In this document: positions 52,120 to 61,124 of the stretch, piece by piece | Layout: each line of letters opens with the position of its first letter | How positions within the stretch are numbered: the first letter of the stretch is position 1 | Assembly: GCA_023132895.1 (NCBI GenBank) | Contig: JAGLXL010000002.1 | Span: forward strand, 157,782-221,781 | Length of the DNA: 64,000 nt | Origin: Nanobdellota archaeon | GTDB taxonomy: Archaea; Nanobdellota; Nanobdellia; Woesearchaeales; JAGLXL01 | Direction: 5' to 3' | Position numbers and translations under genes: made by a program | The notes under the pieces: model-generated | The model's input: only the letters and a program-made list of their open reading frames with translations | The model's database searches: none | Told to the model about the DNA's origin: nothing

Positions 52120-52784
52120 AATTTAACCGGGAAATGATTGATTACTATTCTTACGAAGGCGAATTACTCGGCAGTATGGAAAAAAAGAAGCTCCATGAAA
52201 AGATGCGCCATGAATTTTCTAAGCGAGGCAAAGTTTCTGTCCGACACAAACACGTCAGGCTTATTTTAATGACTTCAAACGGCAGGATTATTTTACAAAA
52301 AAGATCAAAATGGAAAGGCGATAATTCCAACATGTGGGATAAAACCATTGGCGGTCACGTTTCCACTAAAGATTCCTATGATTTAACCTTACTTAAAGAA
52401 TGCGCTGAAGAATTAGGTATTCCAGCTACTATCGTCAATCCAACCGAGTTTAAACATAGTGTTTCTGTTGCCGACCTCCATGTTTTAGGCATCCTCACTC
52501 CCATCATCCATTTAGATAACTATCAATCAACCAGAAAAGAAAGCTCAGGCAAAGAATGGGTTGAACCAAGCATGACTCAGTTTTACATTGGCTATTATGA
52601 CGGCTCAATTAAATTCAGAGATGATGAAGCTTGTGGTATTCAGGTTTTTGAATTAAAAGATCTTGAAAAACAAATTAAAAAGAATCCCCAGGATTTCACT
52701 AACGACGTTAGGTATATTGTTAAAAAATTCCAACATCTTTTCAAACCAGCCCCAGATAAAAGAGTCCATGTTTTGAATGATTAA
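52116..52784 (+). CDS. Nudix hydrolase, isopentenyl-diphosphate isomerase-like group
   Basis: 222 residues. The Nudix box is GGHVSTKDSYDLTLLKECAE plus ELG. It keeps the metal-binding EE pair, while the first Glu is Asp and the Arg is Lys, so catalysis may be altered. WKGDNSNMWDKTIGGHV resembles the IDI/YfcD subgroup. The substrate cannot be told. It is coupled to the RHH gene upstream and overlaps the hypothetical gene downstream. Confidence 0.85.
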   Translation: MKFNREMIDYYSYEGELLGSMEKKKLHEKMRHEFSKRGKVSVRHKHVRLILMTSNGRIILQKRSKWKGDNSNMWDKTIGGHVSTKDSYDLTLLKECAEELGIPATIVNPTEFKHSVSVADLHVLGILTPIIHLDNYQSTRKESSGKEWVEPSMTQFYIGYYDGSIKFRDDEACGIQVFELKDLEKQIKKNPQDFTNDVRYIVKKFQHLFKPAPDKRVHVLND

Positions 52785-53154
52785 AATGACTAGAATAAAC
52801 AATCCAATCCTCGGAATCCTTGATGATAGACTAGCTAAAGCAGTCGATCTAGAAGAAAGAAAGAAAAGTTTTAATAAACTTCATGATCTTGATTTTCTTC
52901 TTTTAATTAGTTCGAATCCAAAGGCAGTGGCTGCTCATAAGGCAGGAATGTCCCGGGTTGCTGAAATATTTGGATTTGACCCTCCTCGTCGCGAACATTA
53001 CGATTCTAACGAGGCTTATGAAAAAGCAAAGGAAAATTACTGGAAACCAGAATCAATGATAAGAAGAGGGCATGAAAGAGAAAGTGCAGAAGCACGGGTA
53101 AGAGGTAGTGCATTGAATATCCTTCTTGGAATAAAAGGTCATGATTGGTATTAA
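52777..53154 (+). CDS. Hypothetical protein
   Basis: 125 residues, mostly helical, with no recognised domain (DLDFLLLISSNPKAVAAHKA; a charged segment REHYDSNEAYEKAKENYW). Either ATG 52777, overlapping the Nudix stop codon, or ATG 52786 may be used. Co-transcription with the RHH-Nudix pair is likely. Confidence 0.58.
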   Translation: MIKMTRINNPILGILDDRLAKAVDLEERKKSFNKLHDLDFLLLISSNPKAVAAHKAGMSRVAEIFGFDPPRREHYDSNEAYEKAKENYWKPESMIRRGHERESAEARVRGSALNILLGIKGHDWY

Positions 53155-53202
53155 TAATCTCAATTCCAAACATTTTTATATTCTAAAAAACTTCTAAAAT
53201 TC

Positions 53203-54546
53203 ATGATTGAAATCAGAGCTATTGGCGGTTACGGAGAAGTCGGCAAAAACATGACTGCAGTCAAAGTCGATGACGAAGTCATCATTTTCGACATGGGCCT
53301 TCATCTCCCTCATTACATCAAATATACCGAAGAAGAAGGCGAAAACGTCACTAAACACTCAGCCAAGGCTTTGCAAAAAGTCCAAGCCATTCCAGACGAT
53401 TCTTTAATCAACGATTGGCGAGATCAAGTCCAAGCTATCATCCCTTCTCATGCCCACTTAGATCATATCGGCGCCATTCCTTACTTAGCTAAAAAATACA
53501 ATGCACCGGTTATCTGCGCACCTTTTACTGCCGCAGTTCTTAAAACCATTCTCAAGGATGAAAAAATTGACCTCCCCAACAAAATCAAAGTTCTCCCGCC
53601 CAACGGCCAAATAAAATTAACCGACAAATTAAAAATAGAATTCGTCAACATCACCCACTCCACACCCCAGGCCGTGGCCATCGCCTTACACACACCTTAC
53701 GGAGTTGTCCTCTACGCCACCGACTTCAAAATGGATGACCATCCAGTCTTAGGCAAACCGCCAAATTACGAAGCTCTTAAACGTTTACAACAAAAAGGCA
53801 TTTTAGTCTCTTTCATCGACACCCTCTATGCAGACGCTTACAAAAAAACTCCCTGCGAATCAACTGCCAAAGAAATGCTTAGAGACGTTATGCTTGGTGT
53901 TAATTCCAAAGGCTCTGCCTTACTAGTCACAACTTTCTCCTCACACATCGCCAGACTAAAATCCATAGTTGAATTTGGCAAACAACTCAAAAGAAAAATT
54001 GTCTTTATGGGCCGCTCCTTGTCAAAATATTCTAGAGCCGCAGAACAAGTTAACTTAATCAATTTCACCAAAGACGTCACTATTTGCCATTACGGCAAGC
54101 AAGTCAGAAAAAAACTTCAAGAGATACAAAAACGAGGACCAGAAAAATATCTCATGGTCGTCACCGGCCACCAAGGTGAACCTAAATCCATCCTCTCAAG
54201 AATTGCTAATGGTGACCTCCCCTTCAAATTCAAATCTCAAGACCATTTAATCTTCTCTTCAATCATCATCCCAACTGACATCAACCGAAAACAAAGAGCA
54301 GAACTAGAAAAAAATCTCATTGAAAAAGGCATCAGACTCTTCAAAGATATCCATGTCTCAGGCCACGGTGCCAGAGAAGACTTAAGAGATTTCATCAATT
54401 TAATCCAAGCTCAACATCTCATCCCTGTCCATTCTGAAAAGCCCCAAATCAATGAATTTCTTAATCTGGCCGAAGAAATGGGCTATAAAAAACAGCAAAC
54501 CGTCCATAAAATCTTCAATGGCCAAAGTTTAACTTTATCACCATAA
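53203..54546 (+). CDS. rnj: Archaeal RNase J (beta-CASP ribonuclease)
   Basis: 447 residues. The metallo-beta-lactamase motif HAHLDH (83-88) and ATDFKMDDHPV, plus beta-CASP motifs and the C-terminal IPVHSEKPQ, fit archaeal RNase J, a 5'-3' exoribonuclease. GGYGEVGKNM opens the protein. The TATA TTTTTATATTC near 53167 suggests a leaderless or short-leader transcript. Confidence 0.94.
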   Translation: MIEIRAIGGYGEVGKNMTAVKVDDEVIIFDMGLHLPHYIKYTEEEGENVTKHSAKALQKVQAIPDDSLINDWRDQVQAIIPSHAHLDHIGAIPYLAKKYNAPVICAPFTAAVLKTILKDEKIDLPNKIKVLPPNGQIKLTDKLKIEFVNITHSTPQAVAIALHTPYGVVLYATDFKMDDHPVLGKPPNYEALKRLQQKGILVSFIDTLYADAYKKTPCESTAKEMLRDVMLGVNSKGSALLVTTFSSHIARLKSIVEFGKQLKRKIVFMGRSLSKYSRAAEQVNLINFTKDVTICHYGKQVRKKLQEIQKRGPEKYLMVVTGHQGEPKSILSRIANGDLPFKFKSQDHLIFSSIIIPTDINRKQRAELEKNLIEKGIRLFKDIHVSGHGAREDLRDFINLIQAQHLIPVHSEKPQINEFLNLAEEMGYKKQQTVHKIFNGQSLTLSP

Positions 54547-54598
54547 AACATATAAATCAGTACACTTCTTAAATTTATTATCAAACAGGGGTGGAATA

Positions 54599-55339
54599 AT
54601 GAAGTTAACTCTCGCCGAACCTAAATATCTCAAAGATAGCATTTCTATTATTTCAGAGCTTGTTAATGAAGCTAAATTTAATATCACCAAAGAGGGTTTT
54701 GAACTTGTGGCCATGGATCCAGCTAATGTTGCCATGGTTATTTTCAAACTTCTTGCCTCAACCTTTACTGAATTTAATGTTGACAAAGACGAACAGCTTG
54801 CCATCAATTTAAGCAACTTAAAACAAGTCCTCAGACGTTCTAAATCAAATGATGTTGTTACTTTAGAAACAGCTGAAGGCAAGTTAAAAATTGAATTTAA
54901 ATCCGATACCACCAGAACTTTCTCCATCCCTTTAATTGAATTAGAAGAAAAAGAACAAAGAATACCTGAGTTAAAATTTCCGATTAATGTCACCACCCCC
55001 GCCAGTGTTTTAAGCGAAGCTATTAGTGATGTTGATGTTGTCGCTGAATCAGTCACCTTTTTAGGAGACCCAAATAAACTAGTTGTTTCTGCTGAAGGTG
55101 ACTTATCCAAAGCCAAGATCGAAATCAGTGCCGGCACCGAAACCCAGATCAAAGCCTCTGATGACAAAGTCAAAGCCAAATACAGCATTGAATATCTCAA
55201 GAAAATGATTGATGGAGCTAAACTAGCTGACAGAGTCAACATCCAATTCAACAGTGATTATCCTTTGAGATTAGATTATCTTGCTGTCGACAAAGTCATG
55301 CTTTCTTTTATCTTAGCACCCAGAGTAGAAAACGATTAA
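54599..55339 (+). CDS. pcn: DNA sliding clamp PCNA
   Basis: 246 residues. The clamp fold is recognisable from FELVAMDPANVAMVIFKL, the interdomain loop IELEEKEQRIPELKFP and C-terminal DYLAVDKVMLSFILAPR. It forms a trimeric ring loaded by RFC and tethers polymerases and Hef-type nucleases. AGGGGTGG precedes the ATG. The end overlaps the PHP gene convergently by 4 bp. Confidence 0.96.
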   Translation: MKLTLAEPKYLKDSISIISELVNEAKFNITKEGFELVAMDPANVAMVIFKLLASTFTEFNVDKDEQLAINLSNLKQVLRRSKSNDVVTLETAEGKLKIEFKSDTTRTFSIPLIELEEKEQRIPELKFPINVTTPASVLSEAISDVDVVAESVTFLGDPNKLVVSAEGDLSKAKIEISAGTETQIKASDDKVKAKYSIEYLKKMIDGAKLADRVNIQFNSDYPLRLDYLAVDKVMLSFILAPRVEND

Positions 55340-56100
55340 AAATTCTTCGGTGCTTTTAGATGTATATTATTCTTTAAAACAATCAGATTATGAAATGTTT
55401 TGAAAAAGTAATTTTCTTTTTGGTAATAGATTATATTCTCTTTTTTTAATATAGAATCTAAAAAACTATCTTTGTCAAAAAAATAACTTCCTGTCAAGGT
55501 ATTCAGCGAAGACACTAAGTGGCTGTCGCTGCCTGCCACTATTGGTTTGTTGAGTTGTGTTATCAGCTTGATTTGATTATTTTTAGCTCTTCCACAAGCA
55601 AATATCTCTGTTCCTTTTATTTTCCTCATGAAATCTTTATCAAACAAAAATTTCTCTGCGTTTTTTGGTTTAAATGTAAAGGGATGCGCCAGTATGGGAA
55701 TCCCACTATATTGTTTTATTTTTTCAACAATATCATGTATGCTCAGTGTTGTTCTGTTCAAATTAAATAAAGCATTATTCCTTATTTTTTTCTGAATCTC
55801 TTTTTCCCAAAAAGATTGCAGGTCTCTAATATTATAAAAATAACCTAAGATATCTTTTGCTTCTTTTGATGTGATTTCTATGGCTGGTATCGAAAATAAT
55901 TCTTTTTGCTTGGCTAAATAAACAGCCCCTTTGATTTGATTGTGGTCTGCAATACACACCCCTCTCTTTTTCTTGATAAAATATTTCGCAATGTATTTTG
56001 GTGTTTTATTGCCGTCAGAAAAAATCGAATGATGGTGCATATCCACAAAATTTAATTCCTTGTTGTTTAAAATCGAGGGGTTAGATATTACTTTTGTCAT
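55336..56100 (-). CDS. PHP-domain phosphoesterase
   Basis: 254 residues. Metal-binding motifs DMHHHSIFSDG (20-30), CIADHNQIKG, PILAHPF and GSDSH are in PHP order. This family hydrolyses phosphoesters of nucleotides or small molecules; the substrate is unknown. The gene starts a minus-strand group with FkbM and a DUF2238-like protein that is more T-rich than its neighbours. Confidence 0.88.
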   Translation of the reverse strand: MTKVISNPSILNNKELNFVDMHHHSIFSDGNKTPKYIAKYFIKKKRGVCIADHNQIKGAVYLAKQKELFSIPAIEITSKEAKDILGYFYNIRDLQSFWEKEIQKKIRNNALFNLNRTTLSIHDIVEKIKQYSGIPILAHPFTFKPKNAEKFLFDKDFMRKIKGTEIFACGRAKNNQIKLITQLNKPIVAGSDSHLVSSLNTLTGSYFFDKDSFLDSILKKENIIYYQKENYFFKTFHNLIVLKNNIHLKAPKNF

Positions 56101-56102
56101 TT

Positions 56103-56744
56103 CTAAGGCTTTTGTATTTTAGAAGCATAGAGGGTTAAGTGTGAAATAAAACCAATTTTAGTCTTGAAGCCGATATCATCCAGTAAAGGTTTTAGGGTTT
56201 TGCCTGTTATTTTGCCATTTCTTATATGATAACAGGCAATGGCTAAATGTGATGTATTTTTAAGTGTGTTTTTAGCGCCTTCAAGTGCTTCTAATTCAGC
56301 ACCTTCTATATCCATTTTTATAAAATCCACTTTTTTGATGCCTAATCTTTCTAATTCATAGTCTAAGGTCGTAGAAATAATTTTTTTTCCTTTAGACACA
56401 TTTTTTTTATTTGAAATAGAAGAAAACATAAATCTACTTTTGAAACACAGTTCTTTTTTTTCGTTATATAATGCTTTTTTTATAACAATAACATTTTCTA
56501 ATTTTTCTGAATCAATTATTTTTTTTAAAAAATTATAATTCTTGGTTTCTGGTTCAAAGGCAATTACTTTTCCTTTTTTCCCAACTTTCTTGGCAGCAAA
56601 CACAGTAAAATATCCTAAATATGCTCCGCAGTCTATAATTACATCACCTTCTTTTAGTTTGTAGTATTTTAAGTATCCTTTTGTCGTAAACCATGAACCT
56701 GGTTTATCTAAAATATTGAATAAAAAATTTCTTAATGAATTCAT
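56103..56744 (-). CDS. FkbM-family methyltransferase
   Basis: 213 residues. The SAM-binding motif DVIIDCGAYLGYFTVFAAKK and the FkbM signature DFIKMDIEGAELEALEGA are clear. Members methylate sugars or other small molecules, often in surface glycan clusters. It overlaps the membrane protein gene by 4 bp and is 2 bp from the PHP gene, so the three form one operon. Confidence 0.9.
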   Translation of the reverse strand: MNSLRNFLFNILDKPGSWFTTKGYLKYYKLKEGDVIIDCGAYLGYFTVFAAKKVGKKGKVIAFEPETKNYNFLKKIIDSEKLENVIVIKKALYNEKKELCFKSRFMFSSISNKKNVSKGKKIISTTLDYELERLGIKKVDFIKMDIEGAELEALEGAKNTLKNTSHLAIACYHIRNGKITGKTLKPLLDDIGFKTKIGFISHLTLYASKIQKP

Positions 56745-57322
56745 TTTTTCTTCCAGTATACAATTAAAAGAGCAGCGAAAATAGAGCCGAGCAAGCCAAA
56801 TAACAAATCTAGAACATTATTAAAATAACCGCCAATACCATGTGCTGCCGGTAAAAAAACAACCACCACTAATTCAAGAATTTCATTAAAGGCCCCCACA
56901 CCCAAAGCAATCAAAACCAACAGCAGCGATAACAAGAATTTATTATGCTTAATCTTCTTGTCAAGGTGGGGATATAACAAATTATATGCTAAAATAGTCA
57001 CTACAAAAATACCAACTAAATGCACGAGGTTATCATACTTGAAAATTCCAGGAATCAGCCAGAAGTCATACAGTCTTGTACTGCCGATAAAAAGAAACCC
57101 CCCCATCAGATGCAACACACCCACTAAACTCAATCCCCCTAAAATATAATTTGGCAAGTGAAGCTTCTTATGATAAAAAATCGCTATCAAAATCAGTACT
57201 GTCATAATCATTGCGTAATACAAAAATTCATAATTTTGTTTTAAAACAGAAATAATTGTGAAAAATAAGAGGTAACCTACGGTAAAATAAAGCATCAGTT
57301 TGAGTTCAGTTTCCCCTTTCAT
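56741..57322 (-). CDS. DUF2238 (YjdF-like) membrane protein
   Basis: 193 residues with about six membrane helices. The motif KYDNLVHLVGIFVVTILAYN with AFNEILEL is typical of the DUF2238/YjdF family, whose function is unknown. It is the first gene of the group with FkbM and PHP. Confidence 0.8.
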   Translation of the reverse strand: MKGETELKLMLYFTVGYLLFFTIISVLKQNYEFLYYAMIMTVLILIAIFYHKKLHLPNYILGGLSLVGVLHLMGGFLFIGSTRLYDFWLIPGIFKYDNLVHLVGIFVVTILAYNLLYPHLDKKIKHNKFLLSLLLVLIALGVGAFNEILELVVVVFLPAAHGIGGYFNNVLDLLFGLLGSIFAALLIVYWKKK

Positions 57323-57349
57323 TATTCAAAAAGAAATCAAAAAATAAAT

Positions 57350-57625
57350 TTATTCTTCAGCTCCTTCTTCAGCTGGATAATTTGGCACTGCTGTCTTGGA
57401 GATAATAATGATATCACTCACCGCCTTAACTAATTGGTGTGGCACAATTACTCCTTTGGCTGAACCCAAAACCTTGGTCAAAAACGAACCTTTTGTTGCT
57501 TTAATTTTCCAGCCAAAAACCTTAGTCGCAGTTAAAATAGAATCTTCAACATCACCAAAATAGTCTCCTTGATCAGTAAACACCTTCATATCATAGGTTT
57601 CCCGTATCTTCTTCATTTGTAGCAT
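57350..57625 (-). CDS. PRC-barrel domain protein
   Basis: 91 residues. YDMKVFTDQGDYFGDVEDSI and the strand-rich rest form a PRC-barrel. The C-terminus is acidic (PAEEGAEE). GAGGTG 7 nt before ATG 57625 supports the start. The role is unknown. Confidence 0.83.
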   Translation of the reverse strand: MLQMKKIRETYDMKVFTDQGDYFGDVEDSILTATKVFGWKIKATKGSFLTKVLGSAKGVIVPHQLVKAVSDIIIISKTAVPNYPAEEGAEE

Positions 57626-57685
57626 TTATAACACCTCACGTACAATTTCAAAAAACTTTTAAACTTTATATATTTTTCTGTACTC

Positions 57686-58342
57686 ATGGCTAATATTATC
57701 TTAATTGGAACGTCTCATATCGCTCAACAGAGTATCAAAGAAATAGAACATACTATCCTTGAAAAAAAACCAGACATCATTGCCTTGGAATTAGACCCCA
57801 AACGCTTCCAAGCTCTCTTAAGCAATCAAAAATCAAGAATCCAGCTGGCTGATATCAAAAAAATCGGCTTTAAAGGTTTTCTTTTTGCCCTTATCGGCGC
57901 TTATATCCAAAAAAAACTCGGCAAAATGGTCGGTACTGCTCCTGGCGCTGAAATGCTCCACGCCATCAAATTAGCTAAAAAAACCAAAACTCCTCTTGCT
58001 TTAATCGACCAGGATATCACCATCACCCTTCAAAGATTTTCCCAAACCTTGACTTGGAAAGAACGCTTCCGCTTTATCATCGATCTTTTCAAAGGAATTT
58101 TCTCCAGAAAAAAACAATTTGAAAAATTTGACCTCACTAAAGTCCCTCCTAAAACATTGATAAAAAAACTTATCAAAGAGCTCAAGCAGCGCTATCCCAA
58201 CATCTACCAGGTCCTAGTCGAAGAACGCAATAAAGTCATGATCCGTAATCTCACCTATCTCCTCAAAGAAAACCCAGATAAAACCATTCTCACTATCATC
58301 GGCGCTGGCCATGAAGATGCTGTTAAAAAAGCATTTAAATAG
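57686..58342 (+). CDS. TraB/PrgY-family protein, short form
   Basis: 218 residues. ANIILIGTSHIAQQSIKEIE and ALELDPKRFQALL are TraB family motifs, ending in the conserved IIGAGHEDAV. Full-length archaeal TraB has an additional C-terminal membrane domain of about 150 residues that is missing here, although the ending is clean. The TATA CTTTATATAT lies at the right distance for a leaderless mRNA. Confidence 0.85.
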   Translation: MANIILIGTSHIAQQSIKEIEHTILEKKPDIIALELDPKRFQALLSNQKSRIQLADIKKIGFKGFLFALIGAYIQKKLGKMVGTAPGAEMLHAIKLAKKTKTPLALIDQDITITLQRFSQTLTWKERFRFIIDLFKGIFSRKKQFEKFDLTKVPPKTLIKKLIKELKQRYPNIYQVLVEERNKVMIRNLTYLLKENPDKTILTIIGAGHEDAVKKAFK

Positions 58343-58364
58343 ATGGGGCCAAAAAAGATTATTT

Positions 58365-58388
58365 ACCCCAACTTCACTAATTTGGGGT
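58365..58388 (+). terminator. Possible hairpin terminator after traB
   Basis: ACCCCAA/TTGGGGT form a 7-bp stem with a 10-nt loop, 23 bp after the stop codon. It is followed by TAAATTTATATATT, which is AT-rich but not a pure U-tract, so the terminator role is tentative. Confidence 0.45.
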
Positions 58389-58486
58389 TAAATTTATATA
58401 TTCTAGAGATTAAGAAAATTTATAAACTTCAACATTTTTTCTATGTCATAAAGCAAAAGAGGATTTGACAAAAAAGCTCGATGGTG

Positions 58487-58706
58487 ATATATGGGTATAG
58501 GTGTGGTTGGTTGGCCATAGTCTTTTTCTAACGAAAGAAAACTATATATTCTAGAGGGTAAATGTTTAAAAAGAAAGAAAGATTTCTAATTTCCTATCCC
58601 ATATATGAGGGTGGTCAGTTGAGCTTAAGATCAACGGCTTCTATTTCAAACGGATTGTCAAGAAGCTTTGAGGAGGCTATGGCCAACCAACCATGACGTC
58701 TCCTCA
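58487..58706. ncRNA. Candidate structured non-coding RNA in a 494-bp gene-free gap
   Basis: No convincing gene lies between 58343 and 58836. Two long complementary pairs interlock in the order A B A' B': ATATATGGGTATAGG (58487-58501) with CCTATCCCATATAT (58593-58606), and TGGTTGGTTGGCCATAG (58504-58520) with its exact complement at 58677-58693. B' lies in the loop of a GAGGAG/CTCCTC stem (about 58670-58706). TATATATTCTAGAG occurs twice (58395 and 58543) and may be a duplicated TATA-type promoter. The strand is not certain, although the repeats favour plus. It is not a recognisable SRP RNA. Confidence 0.5.
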
Positions 58707-58836
58707 GACCACTTAATTCATAAATGAGCCTAGTGTTTTCTGATTGATGCCTCTGTGTCCATCTGTTATTAAACTCTTATATAATTAATATAAAAGCAAA
58801 AGTATTTAAAAACAAAAATAATTATTTCTTCTAAAA

Positions 58837-59613
58837 ATGGGGTTTTGGCACGAATTAGCAAGCCGGTTAAGGCTTTACTACGCCTTTTCCATGAAGGAAG
58901 TTCGAGATATTCTTATTTGCGCTCTCGTCGCCGGATTCATTTTCTCATTCAATGATTGGGGCTCTGCTACTGGTTTTGATTTTGTTATCGGCCTCAAGAA
59001 TCTTTTGCTTGTCTCCCTCCTCACTTTAATTGCCTTTTTCGTTCATTTAACTGGCCAGCGTATTGCTGCCTTAGCCATTGGTTTTAAAGCTGAATTCAAG
59101 CTTTGGTGGGCTGGTCTTGTCCTGAGTATTATTTTTGTCTTTGTCACCGCTTCCTTATTTGGCCGCGCTTTTACTATTATCCTTCCAGGCGGCATGATGA
59201 TTGCTATGTTAGTCCGTCATCGTTTAGGAGAATTTCGTTATGGTGTTAATTACTGGGAAAATGGTATTATTGCCCTCTGGGGCCCTATTGCCACTGTCAT
59301 CCTCGCTCTTTTTTTCAAAATACTTTTAATCATCTTTCCCCATAGTTGGTTCCTGCAGAAAGCTTTATTAATCAATTTAATCTATGCTATTTGTAGTATG
59401 CTGCCTATCCCGCCTTTGGACGGCATCAACATTTTTTTTGCTGGCCGTGCCTTGTATTCAGTTTCCTTTGGCATTATCCTTGGCGTCTGCCTTTTGATTT
59501 ATTGGGCCAACTTTTGGCTTACTCTTATTGGTGGTATCATCATTGGCTTGGCTATCTGGGCTTTGTATTTTGCTTTTTTTGAACCCAAGGGTTCAGGCTA
59601 TGAAACCATGTAA
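58837..59613 (+). CDS. Site-2-protease-like membrane protein, degenerate active site
   Basis: 258 residues, about six or seven membrane helices. It has the layout of M50 metalloproteases: the second helix region carries HLTGQR where HExxH is expected (His70 kept, Glu and second His lost). MLPIPPLDG near 188-197 matches the conserved xPxxDG motif. Proteolysis is therefore unlikely, and it may be a scaffold or pseudo-enzyme. It is followed 3 bp later by a small membrane protein gene. Confidence 0.78.
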   Translation: MGFWHELASRLRLYYAFSMKEVRDILICALVAGFIFSFNDWGSATGFDFVIGLKNLLLVSLLTLIAFFVHLTGQRIAALAIGFKAEFKLWWAGLVLSIIFVFVTASLFGRAFTIILPGGMMIAMLVRHRLGEFRYGVNYWENGIIALWGPIATVILALFFKILLIIFPHSWFLQKALLINLIYAICSMLPIPPLDGINIFFAGRALYSVSFGIILGVCLLIYWANFWLTLIGGIIIGLAIWALYFAFFEPKGSGYETM

Positions 59614-59616
59614 AAA

Positions 59617-59967
59617 ATGACTTCCGGAACCTTTATCCTCAAAAACTGGGCAGAAACCTTTTTCATTGCCTTAGTTTTGATTGGTTTTTTCATTGCCCTT
59701 TTAATAAACTCAGCTGCCCTCTCCTATATTGTCGTTGTTCTTGCTGGTGTTATTGCCGGCCGATTTTTCTTTAAAAGAAGGATTGCCCAGCCTATTTTCC
59801 CCTTCATATTAATCATGATTGGGTTTCTTCTTGGCTTTATGATTGGAGCTATCCGAGCTAATAAATTTGCCATTGTCGTCCTTTTTATTATCGGCACTGT
59901 TGGCTCTTATTATCTCCATAAAAAAGGCTATTTTGAATATTTCAAAACCGCTGGATTTATAAGATAG
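59617..59967 (+). CDS. Small four-helix membrane protein
   Basis: 116 residues with about four hydrophobic segments (17-32, 35-50, 60-78 and 85-100), no known family. It starts 3 bp after the S2P-like gene, so the two are likely one operon. Confidence 0.65.
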   Translation: MTSGTFILKNWAETFFIALVLIGFFIALLINSAALSYIVVVLAGVIAGRFFFKRRIAQPIFPFILIMIGFLLGFMIGAIRANKFAIVVLFIIGTVGSYYLHKKGYFEYFKTAGFIR

Positions 59968-59988
59968 TTCTGCTCTGAATATTTAAAA

Positions 59989-60174
59989 ATGGTTACTCAA
60001 GAAGAATTTGGCAGCTTGATTGCAGAATACGAAGGTTTCCGCGACACCATTCTCGATGCCATGGCTCAGTTAAGGCAGGAAATGGAAAAACTCAGAGAAG
60101 AAATCGAGGACTTGAGAGACCAAATCAAAGAAAATAAAATTAATATTGACCAGAATCAAAAGAGATTAGGTTAA
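59989..60174 (+). CDS. Short coiled-coil protein
   Basis: 61 residues, almost entirely a charged coiled-coil (MAQLRQEMEKLREEIEDLRD, then QIKENKINIDQNQKRLG). The start is at ATG 59989 and ATTTAAAAATG is upstream. It could be an oligomerisation partner; no function is known. Confidence 0.62.
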   Translation: MVTQEEFGSLIAEYEGFRDTILDAMAQLRQEMEKLREEIEDLRDQIKENKINIDQNQKRLG

Positions 60175-60216
60175 TTCTTAAAAACATTTAAATAAAAAAT
60201 TAATCTTTCTTAAACC

Positions 60217-61068
60217 ATGAAATTTAATCCTTATTTAGAAGTCATCATCGCCGCCATCATTTGGGGTTCTACTGGAGCATTTGTCAAATATATTAATCTT
60301 CCCCCAACCACATTCTCATTTTTTAGATTAGCCATCCCTACTATTATCCTCATCATCTTCTTTCGTTTCAAAAAAACACCTTTGTTCAAGGGCAACAACA
60401 AATTAATGTATCTCGCCTCTTCACTCAATGCCATCAGAGTATTACTTTATTATATTGCCTTTACTTTCACTTCTATCAGTAATGCTGCCATCATTCTCTA
60501 TACTTGGCCTATCTTTGCCACTATTTCCAGCATGATTTTTCTCAAAGAAAAAGTTGAAAAAAGAAATCTTGGTTTATTTGCTTTAGCTTTCTTAGGTATC
60601 ATTTTTGTCTATCTTAACAAAGAGATATCTTTTGCTAACAAAGACTTTCTTGGCATGACTGCTATGATCGGCTCAACTTTAATATATTCTTTTGTTGTTA
60701 CTATCTTTAAAAAAGAATCATTAAAATACACTAAATTTCAATCAGTTTTTTATCAAAATCTAGTTGGCGCTGTAATCTTCATTCCCTTTTTATTCATCAA
60801 TAAACCACTCCCTACTCCAGCACAAGCCGGAATGACTTCTTTCTATGTAATTTTAATCGGTATTATTGGATTTGGTTTATTTTTCTCTGCCTTAAAAAAA
60901 ATCAAATTATCAACTGCCTCATCCTTATGTTATATAGAAGTTATTAGTGCAATCTTATTTGGAATAATTCTCTTCAAAGAAGTTTTGACCTGGAACATGG
61001 TCGTAGGTGGAGCTTTAATCATCCTTTCAACTGTTTTATTAAAAAGAGAAAAACCCCAACCAGTTTAA
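60217..61068 (+). CDS. EamA/DMT-family transporter
   Basis: 283 residues with ten predicted membrane helices in two EamA repeats (WGSTGAFVKY; FGIILFKEVLTWNMVVGGAL). The family exports or imports amino acids, nucleotide sugars or metabolites. TTTAAAT near 60187-60193 may be its TATA box. Confidence 0.9.
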   Translation: MKFNPYLEVIIAAIIWGSTGAFVKYINLPPTTFSFFRLAIPTIILIIFFRFKKTPLFKGNNKLMYLASSLNAIRVLLYYIAFTFTSISNAAIILYTWPIFATISSMIFLKEKVEKRNLGLFALAFLGIIFVYLNKEISFANKDFLGMTAMIGSTLIYSFVVTIFKKESLKYTKFQSVFYQNLVGAVIFIPFLFINKPLPTPAQAGMTSFYVILIGIIGFGLFFSALKKIKLSTASSLCYIEVISAILFGIILFKEVLTWNMVVGGALIILSTVLLKREKPQPV

Positions 61069-61124
61069 ATAGCACTGGACAACCCCACCAAAACTATATA
61101 AATCACCAATTCTCAAAATATTCT

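Noticed and set aside
54538..55251. 237-codon minus-strand frame opposite pcn
   Set aside because: The PCNA gene occupies the plus strand fully; the opposing frame is a composition effect.
58343..58836. SRP RNA
   Set aside because: Neither strand shows the SRP helix 8 tetraloop and asymmetric-loop motifs; length and pairing do not fit.
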